From Nannocystis pusilla (lineage in GTDB: Bacteria; Myxococcota_A; Polyangia; Nannocystales; Nannocystaceae), in assembly GCF_026626665.1 (NCBI RefSeq), contig NZ_JAPNKE010000002.1:1799204-1863203 (forward strand): a stretch of DNA of 64,000 nt. Reading direction: 5' to 3'. A program made the translations under genes and the position numbers. Below are positions 43,396 to 55,038 of the stretch, piece by piece (the stretch's first letter is position 1; every line of letters starts with the position of its first letter). The notes beneath the pieces were generated by a model, which was not told where the DNA came from, ran no database searches, and worked only from the letters and a program-made list of their open reading frames with translations.

Positions 43396-44532
43396 ATGGC
43401 CATGCCGGTGTTCGCGCTGACGGACGAGCTGGTGTTCCCCGATCCGAGCCAGGCGGAGCCGGACGGGCTGCTCGCGCTCGGCGGCGATCTGCGTCCGGAG
43501 CGGCTGCTGCTGGCCTACGCGCACGGGATCTTCCCGTGGAACAGCGAGGACGAGCCGCTGCTGTGGTGGTCGCCGGCGCCGCGGGCGGTGCTGGTGCCGG
43601 GCGAGATCGCGGTGCCTCGCTCGCTGGCGAAGGCGATCCGCCGCCGGCCGTACCGGATCTCGCTCGACCTGTCCTTCGAGGCAGTCATCGCGGCGTGCGC
43701 CGAGACGCCGCGCCCGGGCCAGGACCGCACGTGGATCACGCCGGGGATCCGCGCGGCGTTTACGGACCTGCACCGCCGCGGCCTGGCGCACAGCGTCGAG
43801 GCGTGGGACGGCGACCGCCTGGTCGGCGGGCTGTACGGGCTGGCGCTGGGGTCGGTGTTCTGCGGCGAGAGCATGTTCGCGCGGGCCGACGACGCGTCGA
43901 AGATCGCGTTCGTGGCGCTGGCCGAGCAGCTGAAGCGGTGGGAGTTCTCGCTGATCGACTGCCAGGTCGAGACGGCCCACCTGCACCGCTTCGGGGCGAC
44001 GCCGATCGAGCGCGCGGAGTTCATGCGCCGGCTGGCGGCCGCGGTGGGGCAGCCGTGGCGGGTCGGGGTGTGGGCGCTCGACGAAGACCTGGCAGGTCGC
44101 GCCGACGGCGGGCCTCCGCCGCGCAAGGCGCCGCCGCCGGTGATGTGGCGGATGGCCCGAGAGACAGGCGAAGAAAAGGGCAAGCGCGTCGAGGAGGGAC
44201 GCGGCGTCGGCGTCGGCGGCGAGACGCGAGCCGGGGCGGGGAGGCTCCGGCTGCGCGCGAGCCCGTGGTCGGGATGGCCCGAGAGACAGGTGAGGGGGCG
44301 CGGAGGGCTGCGGCTGGCGAGATGGCGCGAGGGACAGGTGGTGGCCCGATCGGCGAACTTGGGGCCGGGCGAAGCGAGCCGTCCGGTCCGCGCGGGATGG
44401 CGCTCGTCGAAGAGGTCGGGCGAGCCGAGTCGGCGGGCGCGGTTGCGATGGCGCAAGAGACAGGTGAGTCGCAGGACGCGGAGCAGGCCGGGCGAGGTGA
44501 GGCGGCGGGCGCGAGTGAGATGGCGCGAGTGA
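43396..44532 (+). CDS. aat: Leucyl/phenylalanyl-tRNA-protein transferase with repeat-built C-terminal extension
   Basis: N-end-rule enzyme that adds Leu/Phe to N-terminal Arg/Lys of proteins. Residues ~1-235 are a full-length Aat: FPDPSQAEPDGLLALGGDL, LLLAYAHGIFPWNSEDEPLL, WWSPAPRAVL, GGLYGLALGSVFCGESMF and SLIDCQVETAHLHRFGA. Beyond that comes ~140 residues of Arg/Gly-rich sequence not seen in the family. In this frame the repeat motif MARETGE appears once (44154); further MARETGE/MARGTGG/MAQETGE copies are in the +1 frame, open to 44771, so a base is probably lost near 44200 and the extension would be ~220 residues. It may equally be read-through into repeat DNA. Confidence 0.85.
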   Translation: MAMPVFALTDELVFPDPSQAEPDGLLALGGDLRPERLLLAYAHGIFPWNSEDEPLLWWSPAPRAVLVPGEIAVPRSLAKAIRRRPYRISLDLSFEAVIAACAETPRPGQDRTWITPGIRAAFTDLHRRGLAHSVEAWDGDRLVGGLYGLALGSVFCGESMFARADDASKIAFVALAEQLKRWEFSLIDCQVETAHLHRFGATPIERAEFMRRLAAAVGQPWRVGVWALDEDLAGRADGGPPPRKAPPPVMWRMARETGEEKGKRVEEGRGVGVGGETRAGAGRLRLRASPWSGWPERQVRGRGGLRLARWREGQVVARSANLGPGEASRPVRAGWRSSKRSGEPSRRARLRWRKRQVSRRTRSRPGEVRRRARVRWRE

Positions 44533-44750
44533 CTGGTGAGGCTCAGGATGCTGCACGAGTGACGAGCGCGGTGGTGCGAAAGACAGGTGGCGGTTCGAGC
44601 GCTGAGCAGGGGGCCGAGCAGGCCGAGGTCGCGGACGCCGGTGAGAGGTCGCGGGGCTCAAACGTGAGGCGGGACGGCGAGGCGGCGCGGGAGACCGGGC
44701 CTCGGGGCGAGTCGCTGGCGGAGCTGTCGCAAGAGACAGGTGCCGCCGGC
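44150..44750. repeat. Repeat-rich 3' extension of aat
   Basis: At least seven copies of GATGGCSCGAGRGACAGGTG-like words (about 44151, 44271, 44321, 44447, 44517, 44567 and 44725), each holding two cores 14 bp apart (e.g. GGATG 44150, ACAGG 44164). Spacing between copies is irregular (50-160 bp). Confidence 0.75.
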
Positions 44751-44880
44751 GAGCGCCGCGGCGGCGAGTGAGGCGGGCGGCGGCTCGCGCGGCGTGAGTC
44801 ACCGGGTGCGGTCACGCAGCGGCCGGCTGCGTCGGGCGTGACGGGCGAGGGGGGCGAGGGGTATCATCCGCGCCTCTCGC

Positions 44881-48281
<3,401 letters not shown>

Positions 48282-48427
48282 GCGGGGCTGGCCGCGAGGA
48301 CATGTTCAAGCGGTCAGCCAATGCCTGGCGTTGATCGCGCATTTCGAGGCAGGGCAGCCGGACGGTCGCCTCTGCTGCTCCGGAGCGCGTGACGGACCTG
48401 CGGCCCTGGAGTACATTCCCCGGCAGA

Positions 48428-49513
48428 ATGCAGTCACCCGCGTGGTTCATCCGCTCCGTTTCGGTGCAGAAGTTCGGGTGTCTCAAGGACGTGAAGGCGG
48501 TGTTGACGCCGTTGCACGCGTTCATCGGCCCGAACGACAGCGGGAAGAGCACGCTTCTCAGGGCGCTGCGGACGGGGTTGCGGCTGCTTCAGTCTCCATT
48601 CGTACGCACGCCCGCTGGCCTTCAACCGTTCGATCCCGGACCGCTCGCTCCTGGCTCGGCGATGCACCTCTCGTTCGCGTACGGCCAAGCGTCGGTTTCC
48701 TGCAACCTGTCGATCGTCGACGAAATCCACCTGGCCGAGTCGGGCGGGACGACGTTAGGACCCCCCGAGAAGCGACCGTGGATCTCCGAGTCGTCCTCGA
48801 ATCCGGGCTCGAAACTGTCGTGGCCGCCCCAAGCCTTGCCGTTGCTCGACGCGGGCGCGCGACTCGTGCATTTCAACCCGAGTTCGCTGCGCGAGCCGAG
48901 CGAGCTCATCCCCGAGGGCGGTGGGCGCGAACTCGTCGACGAATACGGGCGCGGGCTTCCGGCCATTTACGATGCGATCCTCAATCGCGGCGACGACGCG
49001 TTCTTGCGGATCGTCGAGGGCGTGCGTCGGTTGTTCCCGACGATCAAGGCCGTGCGGCTGAAAGTTATCTCGAAGAGCACCAAGGCGATCGAGGTGGAGC
49101 TCGTCTCCGGCGAGCGGGTGCCCGCGGCGTTCCTCAGCGAGGGCCTCCTCTTCTATCTCGCGTTCGCGGCCCTGCAGCACCTCGATCCGGTGGCTCTGCT
49201 CCTGGTCGAAGAGCCGGAGAACGGGCTGCATCCGGCGCGTATCGCTGATGTGATGCGGATCTTGCGGGAGATTTCGGCCACCACGCAGGTGGTGCTCACG
49301 ACGCACAGCCCGCTGGTGATCAACGAGATGCAGGGCGACGAAGTCAGCGTCGTTACGCGCGATGGGGTCAAGGGGACCATGGTGCGCCGCCTGGAGGACA
49401 CGCCCAACTTCGCCGAGCGCTCCAAGATCTACGCGCTCGGCGAGCTGTGGCTGAGCTACGCCAATGGCGACGACGAGGGCCCGCTGCTGAACGCGGCGCA
49501 GGTCGCGACATGA
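48428..49513 (+). CDS. AAA (RecF/OLD-like) ATPase of a putative two-gene defence module
   Basis: 361 residues from ATG 48428; a GTG at 48389 would add 13. SMC/ABC-type ATPase: Walker A FIGPNDSGKSTLLRAL, signature-like FLSEGLLFYLAFAAL, Walker B LLLVEEPENGLHPARI, then VVLTTHSPLVIN (H-loop). This AAA_21 type is found in OLD, Gabija and PARIS ATPases and in many phage-defence operons. Base composition is visibly lower in GC (~63-65%) than flanking genes, suggesting transfer. Its stop overlaps the next gene's ATG. The antiviral role is inference from this layout. Confidence 0.8.
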   Translation: MQSPAWFIRSVSVQKFGCLKDVKAVLTPLHAFIGPNDSGKSTLLRALRTGLRLLQSPFVRTPAGLQPFDPGPLAPGSAMHLSFAYGQASVSCNLSIVDEIHLAESGGTTLGPPEKRPWISESSSNPGSKLSWPPQALPLLDAGARLVHFNPSSLREPSELIPEGGGRELVDEYGRGLPAIYDAILNRGDDAFLRIVEGVRRLFPTIKAVRLKVISKSTKAIEVELVSGERVPAAFLSEGLLFYLAFAALQHLDPVALLLVEEPENGLHPARIADVMRILREISATTQVVLTTHSPLVINEMQGDEVSVVTRDGVKGTMVRRLEDTPNFAERSKIYALGELWLSYANGDDEGPLLNAAQVAT

Positions 49514-50122
49514 TGCGCATCGTGCTCGGCGGTGAAGGACCGAACGAGCTCGGGGGCTGGTGCGATCAGCCACCGTATCGCCGAACGCCGCCAGACATGG
49601 GCGTGCTCGAGGCGCTCCTGCGACGCGTTCGACCCGACGGCTGGATCGTCGTCGATGCGGTGGTTTGGAGCTCGATCCGTAAGTTTCGCGCGGGTGGACA
49701 CGCGGACGCCGAGGAGCGCAACGTGCTCGGGTTGGCGTTGCGCGCGCGAGAGCGAGGCGCGGACGTGGTGGTGTTCACGCGCGATTGCGACGGCGACGGG
49801 CCGCAACACCGCCGGCGCCGGGACTCGATCGAACGAGGGATCGCTCGAGCGAACGACGAGTTTCCGCAGGGACCGCTGGTCGTCGGAGGTCTAGCTGTCC
49901 GGATGATCGAGGCCTGGATCCTCGCTCTCGGCGGCGAGCGACGATCGGAAGAGATGGGCCGGGACGGGCTCGAGACCGGCTTTCGCCGTCTCAAGCTCCC
50001 GCTGAAGAGCACGCCCGCGCTGGTCGAACATCCAAGCTGCGGAGTTAGCCGACATCCCTCAGGATGCGGTGTCATTGAGGAATTGGCTGAGACGAGCGAC
50101 CGAGGTCCTCAGCTCTGCTTGA
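49510..50122 (+). CDS. DUF4276/TOPRIM-like partner of the ATPase (one frame break)
   Basis: About 204 residues. ATG 49510 overlaps the ATPase stop. N-terminal MRIVLGGEGPNELG carries the Gly-Glu-Gly of TOPRIM-like folds; VVVFTRDCDGDGPQHR supplies an acidic DxD motif; GGLAVRMIEAWILAL is typical of DUF4276-like proteins. Near 50035 the frame changes: after LKSTPALVEH the natural continuation is IQAAELADIPQDAVSLRNWL to the TGA at 50120. Together with the ATPase this gives an ATPase plus nuclease-like pair, comparable in plan to PARIS or OLD/Gabija systems but with the TOPRIM part as a separate small gene. Confidence 0.6.
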
Positions 50123-50163
50123 GGAGCCAAAGGTCGCGGTCGGAAGCCGAGTCGTGATCCGCC

Positions 50164-50208
50164 AAGGACATGTCCTTACGGGTATGCGGGGATGTCCTTC
50201 AGGACATG
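50164..50208. repeat. 14-bp repeat units in a convergent junction
   Basis: Perfect 14-bp palindrome AAGGACATGTCCTT (50164-50177), then hairpin ATGTCC-TTCA-GGACAT (50192-50207). Cores 50168/50182 and 50190/50204 are on two grids. Confidence 0.85.
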
Positions 50209-50218
50209 ACCTGAGCGG

Positions 50219-50608
50219 CTAGTCCCACTCGCACACGCGGTGCTTGCACTTCTGGCCGGGGGCGCACTCGGCGGCGGTGCTGCAGGCGTAGAAGCAGCGG
50301 TTGTGCTCGCACAGCAGGCCGGGGGGGCACTCGGCGTCGGCGTCGCACTCGAAGGTGCACATGCCGCCGTCGCACTCCTTCTTGTCGCAGCAGTGGCCGG
50401 AGCTGCACTCGTCGTCGTCGTCGCAGAAGGCACCGACGCCGCCGGGGCAGTTGGGGTCGTAGCGGCAGTCGCCTCCGGGCGGGCCCGGGGGACCGCAGGT
50501 GACGCTCAGAAAGGCGCCGATGGAGAGGCCGAGGAGGTTGCGCAGCCAGCCGGGCGATCGGTGCATGGGGGGAGGATCGACGGGGGCGGGGGTGTCGTCA
50601 ACCGTCAT
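50219..50608 (-). CDS. Cys-rich secreted lipoprotein
   Basis: 129 residues from ATG 50608. After an N-terminal hydrophobic stretch ending SVTCGPPGPPGG (possible lipobox Cys), the protein is Cys-rich: CDDDDECSSGHCCDKKECD, CDADAECPPGLLCEHNRC, CSTAAECAPGQKCKHRVCE. These C-x5-C-x5-C units recall the small Cys-rich modules common in myxobacterial surface proteins. The start overlaps the HAD gene stop (ATGA). Confidence 0.7.
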   Translation of the reverse strand: MTVDDTPAPVDPPPMHRSPGWLRNLLGLSIGAFLSVTCGPPGPPGGDCRYDPNCPGGVGAFCDDDDECSSGHCCDKKECDGGMCTFECDADAECPPGLLCEHNRCFYACSTAAECAPGQKCKHRVCEWD

Positions 50609-51153
50609 GGGTGCGGCCCCGGGGCCCCAGCGAGGGCGGCGACGAGCCGGGCCTCCAGATCGGCGCCCGGGAGGGCCCACACGCCGGTGAGACCGGCCGC
50701 CCGCGCGGCCACCACGTTGTCGAGCTGATCGTCGACGACGACGACGGCCGGCGCGAGGCCGCGGAGGTGCGACCAGAACCGGGAGTCGGGCTTGGCGACC
50801 CCGAGCTCGCCGCTGCAGAGCCAGTGGTCGACGAGGCCCGCCGGGCCGAGCTGCTCGCGGACGAGGGCCAGCCAGGCGCGGGCGAAGTTGGTGGCGAGGG
50901 CGATCCGGTGGCCCCGCGCGCGCAGGCGCGAGACGAGCGCGAGCCGATCTGTCCGCAAGCGCAGGCAGGCGCGATAGGCGGCGGCGGCGTCGGCGTCCCA
51001 GAACTCGTGCTCGTCGATGGCGCCGACCCGCAGTCGATGCCAGCGCTCGCGGTCGGGGGCGCCGTCGATCTCCCGCCACGAGGGCTCGGCGAGCACGCCG
51101 ATCAGGTCGAAGGCGACGAGCGGCAGGTCGGGCGAGGTCATCGGCGCGGGCAT
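50605..51153 (-). CDS. HAD-superfamily hydrolase
   Basis: 182 residues from ATG 51153; ATG 51141 is also possible. HAD motifs: LVAFDLIGVLAEP (motif I, DxxG with the second Asp replaced by Ile), IALATNFA (motif II), GVAKPDSRFW (motif III Lys) and VVVDDQLDNVVAARAAG (motif IV). Resembles the YihX/haloacid-dehalogenase-like phosphatases. The missing second Asp of motif I (DLI instead of DxD) would weaken phosphatase activity and fits dehalogenase-like members. Substrate unknown. Confidence 0.8.
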   Translation of the reverse strand: MPAPMTSPDLPLVAFDLIGVLAEPSWREIDGAPDRERWHRLRVGAIDEHEFWDADAAAAYRACLRLRTDRLALVSRLRARGHRIALATNFARAWLALVREQLGPAGLVDHWLCSGELGVAKPDSRFWSHLRGLAPAVVVVDDQLDNVVAARAAGLTGVWALPGADLEARLVAALAGAPGPHP

Positions 51154-51171
51154 GAGCGAGCGGTGGGTTTT

Positions 51172-51330
51172 ACATGTCCTTCAGGACATGTGCTTCGAGA
51201 CCTGTACTTCAGAGCATGCGGTGGCGGACGAGGTGGTCGGGGAGCGCGGCGCGAGGTGCAGGACATGGACTTCGAGACCTGTCCTTCAGAGCAGGCCGTA
51301 ACGGACGAGGTGGTCGGGGGAGCGCTGCCA
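51172..51330. repeat. 14-bp units inside a 76-bp duplication of a gene 3' end
   Basis: Cores at 51172, 51186, 51200, 51214 and again 51263, 51277, 51291. ACATGTCC-TTCA-GGACATGT is a perfect hairpin (51172-51191). The block CTTCGAGACCTG ... GACGAGGTGGTCGGGG (from about 51193) recurs ~76 bp later (from about 51269), where it covers the last codons of the nucleotidyltransferase gene. Confidence 0.85.
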
Positions 51331-52293
51331 CAGGTGGCCGACGACGGCGGTGGCGGCCTCGTCGAAGCGCTCGGCGCCGGCGCGCAGGCGGCGGAACACC
51401 GGCGAGGCCTCGCGGACGTCGTAGGCGAGGACGTCGAGGGCGCGGCGGGTGTCGGGCTCGGCGAGGGCGGCGAGGAAGGCGTCGTAGGCGGTGACGAGGC
51501 CGGCGCACAGGTGGAGGCCGCCGAGCGGGCGCAGGGCGTCGGCGACGCGCAGGAGCGGCGGGCGCGGCAGCTGCTCGGCGAGCCAGCCGTCGCGGGCCTC
51601 GTCGGGGAGCAGGGCGGCGCGGCAGAACACCGCGAGGTTGGCGAGGTGCCACAGCTTGCGCGAGTGGCGGAGCTTGAAGTAGCGGACGGCCCAGTGCTTG
51701 CCGGCGTTCTCGACCTTGAAGCGGTAGTCGACGCAGATCGTGCGGTAGTAGCGGTGGAGGTCGTTGCTAAGCGAGGTGAGGTAGCGGCCGCGGGTGATCG
51801 CGCCGGCCGTGTAGGCGCCGAACACCTGCTCGACGATGGCGGCGGCGTCGGCGGCGTTGGCCAGCCAGGCGCCCTCGGTGAGCAGGAGGGCGCGGTAGGT
51901 GAGGTGATCGTTGGTGTCGTCGCGGCCGCCGATGTCGCCGAGCAGATCGTCGAGGGCGACGGCGCTGTGGAAGGTCTTGTCGGCGACGTCGAGGCCGCGC
52001 GCGCGCAGGGCCGCCGCGACGGCCTCGCGCGCGCCGTGAGCGTCGGCCGGGTCGAGGGCGCCGCGGCGGTAGACGACGGCGAGGTCGAGGTCGCTGAGCG
52101 CGCTCGACTCGTGCCGGCCGAGCGAGCCGAGCGCGAAGGCGGCGCAGCCGGGCGGGACGGCGCCGGCGAGGGCGCGCCGCAGCTCGGCGAGGCGGGCGTG
52201 CGAGCCGGCCGCGGCGGCGAGCACGTGGACCGCGTCGGCGGCGGTGAGCCCGAGCTCGGCCAACAGCGGCGCGTAGTCGACCGGGCCGCGCAC
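51286..52293 (-). CDS. GlnD-like nucleotidyltransferase (DUF294-type)
   Basis: 335 residues from GTG 52293. Pol-beta-type nucleotidyltransferase: ALGSLGRHESSALSDLDLAVVY holds the GSxxR and DxD catalytic signature, with DKTFHSAVALDDLLGD downstream; the helical C-terminal part contains RRALDVLAYDVREASPVFRR. DUF294-type proteins are predicted nucleotidyl transferases related to GlnD. The GTG is one base past the stop of the upstream HD-domain gene, so the two are coupled. The last codons lie in a duplicated, repeat-bearing block. Confidence 0.7.
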   Translation of the reverse strand: MRGPVDYAPLLAELGLTAADAVHVLAAAAGSHARLAELRRALAGAVPPGCAAFALGSLGRHESSALSDLDLAVVYRRGALDPADAHGAREAVAAALRARGLDVADKTFHSAVALDDLLGDIGGRDDTNDHLTYRALLLTEGAWLANAADAAAIVEQVFGAYTAGAITRGRYLTSLSNDLHRYYRTICVDYRFKVENAGKHWAVRYFKLRHSRKLWHLANLAVFCRAALLPDEARDGWLAEQLPRPPLLRVADALRPLGGLHLCAGLVTAYDAFLAALAEPDTRRALDVLAYDVREASPVFRRLRAGAERFDEAATAVVGHLWQRSPDHLVRYGLL

Positions 52294-52294
52294 G

Positions 52295-53677
52295 TCAGGG
52301 CCTCCTCGCCGCCGCCGAGCGGGCGGGGCGGGCGTGGGGGGACCGGCGTCGGATCCGCGGCGCGACCGTCGTGAGGGACATGTCGTGAGGGACATGTGGA
52401 CAGGGAGGGGACCTCCGACGCGCCGGCTCCTCGCCGCGCTGCGGGACCGCCGGGGGGAGCTGGCCGCGCGCCGCTCTCCGGGGACACCTGTCGCCTGTCC
52501 GGGTGGACATGTCCTGGCAGACAGGAGCGCGGCGCGGGGCATGTCGGATCTCCGGCCCCTCGGCGCCCGGCATGACTGTCCAGCGGGACATGTCCTCATG
52601 GACATGGTCGTCGACGGCGATCGGCAGCGACAGCTGGGCGGCGGCGTGGCGCGGGCTGACGAACGCGAGCTGGCGGCTGTGGCGGTAGCGGCGCGACCAC
52701 TGCGGGCGGGGCAGGCCGTGCGGACCGGGCGCGACCGAGGGGTCGACGAAGTAGCGCTTGTGGACGCGCGGGACCACGTCGCCCTCGCCGGTCGGCGGGA
52801 CGCGGGTGCTCTGGAAGCGCTCGTCTTGCCCTTCGGACAGGCCACTGCGGCGCGCGTGGGCGTCGGCGAGGCCGCGCAGGGCGGCGTCGTCGAACTCGGC
52901 GAAGCGGGCGAACACCCGCTGGTCGAAGGCGTCGGCGACGGCGCGCGACAGCTCGGCCTCGCACACGATGTTCGACGGCAGGTTGATGACCTCGCTGTAG
53001 ATCCGGTCCTTGAGGGCCCAGAAGCGGTCGATGACGGGCAGGGCGTCGGGGTCGATGAGCAGCTCGCGGCCGCGGCGGACGAACACGGCCCGCGGCAGGC
53101 GCACGCCGGCGCGGCCGAAGGTGCGGGCGGTGCGGACGATGCCGTCGAGGGTGTCGAGGTTGATCGGGGCGAGCAGGAGGGCCGAGAGGTCGAGGGCGCG
53201 GCCGTCGCCGGCGCCGCCGATGATCGCCCACACGCGCTCCGGATCGAGGTCGACTTGCTGCAGCACGGGGCGCAGCGAGAGGGGCTCGGGGATCGCGCCG
53301 TTGCCGAGGACGATCCACTCGCTGACGCCGTGGTGGGCGACGCCGAGGGCGCGCTCGAAGCCCGGCTCGGCCGCGTGCGACAGGGGGAAGTGGCCGATGT
53401 CGTGCAGGAGGCAGGCGGCGACGAAGTGGCGCAGGTCGCCTTCGGCGAGGTCGAGGGCGGCGCCGAAGCGGTGGCCGAGCGCGGCGACGCCGAGCGAGTG
53501 GTCGAGGCGCGTCGCGGGGTCGTGGCTGCGCGGGTGCCAGTCGAGGGTGCCGAGGAAGCTGACCCGACCGAGGCGCTGCACCCACGGCGAGTCGAGCAGC
53601 GGGGCGCCGAGCAGGCGGACGAGGGCCGGGGGGAGGCACGGCCCACGGACGCTGGCACAGGCCTGCGGGGCTGCCAA
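52295..53677 (-). CDS. HD-domain phosphohydrolase
   Basis: 460 residues from a TTG at 53677; no better start is visible. HD metal-dependent phosphohydrolase: RLDHSLGVAALGHRF, CLLHDIGHFPLSHAAEP (HD), and APINLDTLDGIVRTARTF in the C-terminal helical part, as in dGTPase/SAMHD1-related proteins. The last ~90 residues (after PIAVDDHVHEDMSRW) are encoded by 14-bp repeat runs and Arg/Pro-rich filler, so the native C-terminus was probably near 52620. Likely a nucleotide phosphohydrolase acting with the downstream nucleotidyltransferase. Confidence 0.75.
   Translation of the reverse strand: MAAPQACASVRGPCLPPALVRLLGAPLLDSPWVQRLGRVSFLGTLDWHPRSHDPATRLDHSLGVAALGHRFGAALDLAEGDLRHFVAACLLHDIGHFPLSHAAEPGFERALGVAHHGVSEWIVLGNGAIPEPLSLRPVLQQVDLDPERVWAIIGGAGDGRALDLSALLLAPINLDTLDGIVRTARTFGRAGVRLPRAVFVRRGRELLIDPDALPVIDRFWALKDRIYSEVINLPSNIVCEAELSRAVADAFDQRVFARFAEFDDAALRGLADAHARRSGLSEGQDERFQSTRVPPTGEGDVVPRVHKRYFVDPSVAPGPHGLPRPQWSRRYRHSRQLAFVSPRHAAAQLSLPIAVDDHVHEDMSRWTVMPGAEGPEIRHAPRRAPVCQDMSTRTGDRCPRRAARGQLPPAVPQRGEEPARRRSPPCPHVPHDMSLTTVAPRIRRRSPHARPARSAAARRP
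52378..52606. repeat. Three 14-bp repeat runs in the 3' end of the HD gene
   Basis: Runs at 52378/52392; 52493/52507/52521 (TGTCC-GGGT-GGACA at 52496-52509); and 52574/52588/52602 (TGTCC-AGCG-GGACA overlapping TGTCC-TCAT-GGACA). Confidence 0.85.
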
Positions 53678-53801
53678 GGGGGGAAGCCGGGACGAGGTGC
53701 GCGGCTCGGGCGTCGCGTGACGGGCCGAGGCTGTTTAATCGCTTGCGTCGGGGCCGCTTGCAAACTCGGGCGCGCTCTGCGAAGTCCAGGCTGCAAACGG
53801 C

Positions 53802-54305
53802 ATGACCAAGAAGTCCGCGAAGATCCGCTACTGGCTGATGAAGAGCGAGCCGGACGTGTTCTCGATCGACGACCTGCAGCGCCTCGGCAAGACCGCGTGG
53901 GAGGGCGTGCGCAACTACACCGCCCGCAACTCGATGCGCGACGACATGAAGATCGGCGACCTGGTGATCTTCTACCACTCGAGCGTCGACCCCGCCGGCG
54001 CGGTCGGGCTGGCGCGAGTGTGCAGCGCGCCGTACCCCGACGCGACCCAGTTCGACGAGAAGAGCGAGTACTACGACCCCAAGTCGACGCGCGAGGCGCC
54101 GCGCTGGATCCTCGTCGACGTCGAGTTCGTCGAGAAGTGGCCGGCGATGGTGACGCTGCACGCGATCAAGGCCGAGAGGGCGCTCAAGACGATGTTGCTG
54201 GTGCAGAAGGGCCAGCGGCTCAGCGTCCAGGCGGTCGAGCCGCGGCACTTCGAGCGCGTCCTGGCGATGGCCGGCAGCAAGCAGGCAGAGGCGGTGACGG
54301 CGTGA
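53802..54305 (+). CDS. EVE-domain protein
   Basis: 167 residues. PUA-like EVE/YTH-fold domain: YWLMKSEPDVFSIDDLQRLG, WEGVRNYTARNSMRDDMKIG, DLVIFYHSSVDPAGAVGLAR, PRWILVDVEFVEKWPAMVTL. EVE proteins are predicted to bind modified bases in RNA or DNA. Upstream of and overlapping (GTGA) a CYTH gene. Confidence 0.92.
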   Translation: MTKKSAKIRYWLMKSEPDVFSIDDLQRLGKTAWEGVRNYTARNSMRDDMKIGDLVIFYHSSVDPAGAVGLARVCSAPYPDATQFDEKSEYYDPKSTREAPRWILVDVEFVEKWPAMVTLHAIKAERALKTMLLVQKGQRLSVQAVEPRHFERVLAMAGSKQAEAVTA

Positions 54306-54844
54306 GCGCGGCCCGCAACATCGAGCTCAAGGCCCGCTGCCCCGACCTCGCCGCGGCCCGCGCGGCCGCCGAGCGCCACGGGGCCCGCTTCGTCCGCGTC
54401 GAGCATCAGCGCGACACGTTCTTCCACGCCCGCACCGGCCGCTTGAAGCTGCGCGAACGGACATGGCGCGAGGGACAGGAGACGGAGGACAGGTCGGGCG
54501 CGGAGCTGATCCCGTACGAGCGCTCGGACACGGGCGGGGCGCGCGAGAGCCGGTACCACGTGGTGCCGGTGATCGAGCCGCAGGCGCTGGTGGCGGCTCT
54601 GGGCGCGGCGCTCGGGATCCGCGGCGCGGTGGTGAAGCGGCGCGAGCTGTGGATGTGGCGCAACGTGCGGATCCACCTCGACGAGGTCGAGGGGCTGGGG
54701 TCGTTCGTCGAGTTCGAGGCGGTGATGCTGCCCGGGGAGACCGACGCCGAGGCTCATGCGCGGGTGGCGGTGTTGCAGGCGACGCTGGGGTTGGCGGACG
54801 CGAGCGTGGTGCCGGTGGCGTACGCCGACCTGCTCGGGCTGTGA
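54302..54844 (+). CDS. CYTH-domain protein (class IV adenylate cyclase/thiamine-triphosphatase-like)
   Basis: 180 residues from GTG 54302. CYTH tunnel fold: NIELKARCPD (ExExK-like start), QRDTFFHARTGRLKLRE (R-x-K-x-R strand), GAELIPYERSDTGGARESRY, VKRRELWMWRNVRIHLDEVE, SFVEFEAVM. CYTH enzymes act on triphosphates. The strand-loop after KLRE (RTWREGQETEDRSG) is encoded by three 14-bp units (cores 54461, 54475, 54489). Confidence 0.85.
   Translation: MSAARNIELKARCPDLAAARAAAERHGARFVRVEHQRDTFFHARTGRLKLRERTWREGQETEDRSGAELIPYERSDTGGARESRYHVVPVIEPQALVAALGAALGIRGAVVKRRELWMWRNVRIHLDEVEGLGSFVEFEAVMLPGETDAEAHARVAVLQATLGLADASVVPVAYADLLGL
54461..54493. repeat. Intragenic 14-bp repeat run, three units (CYTH gene)
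   Basis: Cores ACATG, ACAGG and ACAGG at 54461, 54475 and 54489; 42 bp in total, so the frame is kept. Confidence 0.8.
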
Positions 54845-55010
54845 GCCGCGAGTTGCGGCCGCGAGCTCGTGACTGTGGCGGGCGCCGACCTAATGAACTT
54901 CCGCGTCGCGGCACGCGGACGTGTGCGCCGACCTGCGGTGAACTGCCGCGCCGCGGCACGCGGATGTGAGTGTGTCGGTGGCGGGCGACGAACTCGGCCG
55001 CGGCTTCTGC
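54845..55010. repeat. Degenerate direct repeats after the CYTH gene
   Basis: GCGCCGACCT, AACTTCCGCGTCGCGGCACG and AACTGCCGCGCCGCGGCACG recur at irregular spacing. No gene seen. Confidence 0.5.
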
Positions 55011-55038
55011 GACCTCGCTCGGCGCCGACCTGGGTCGG

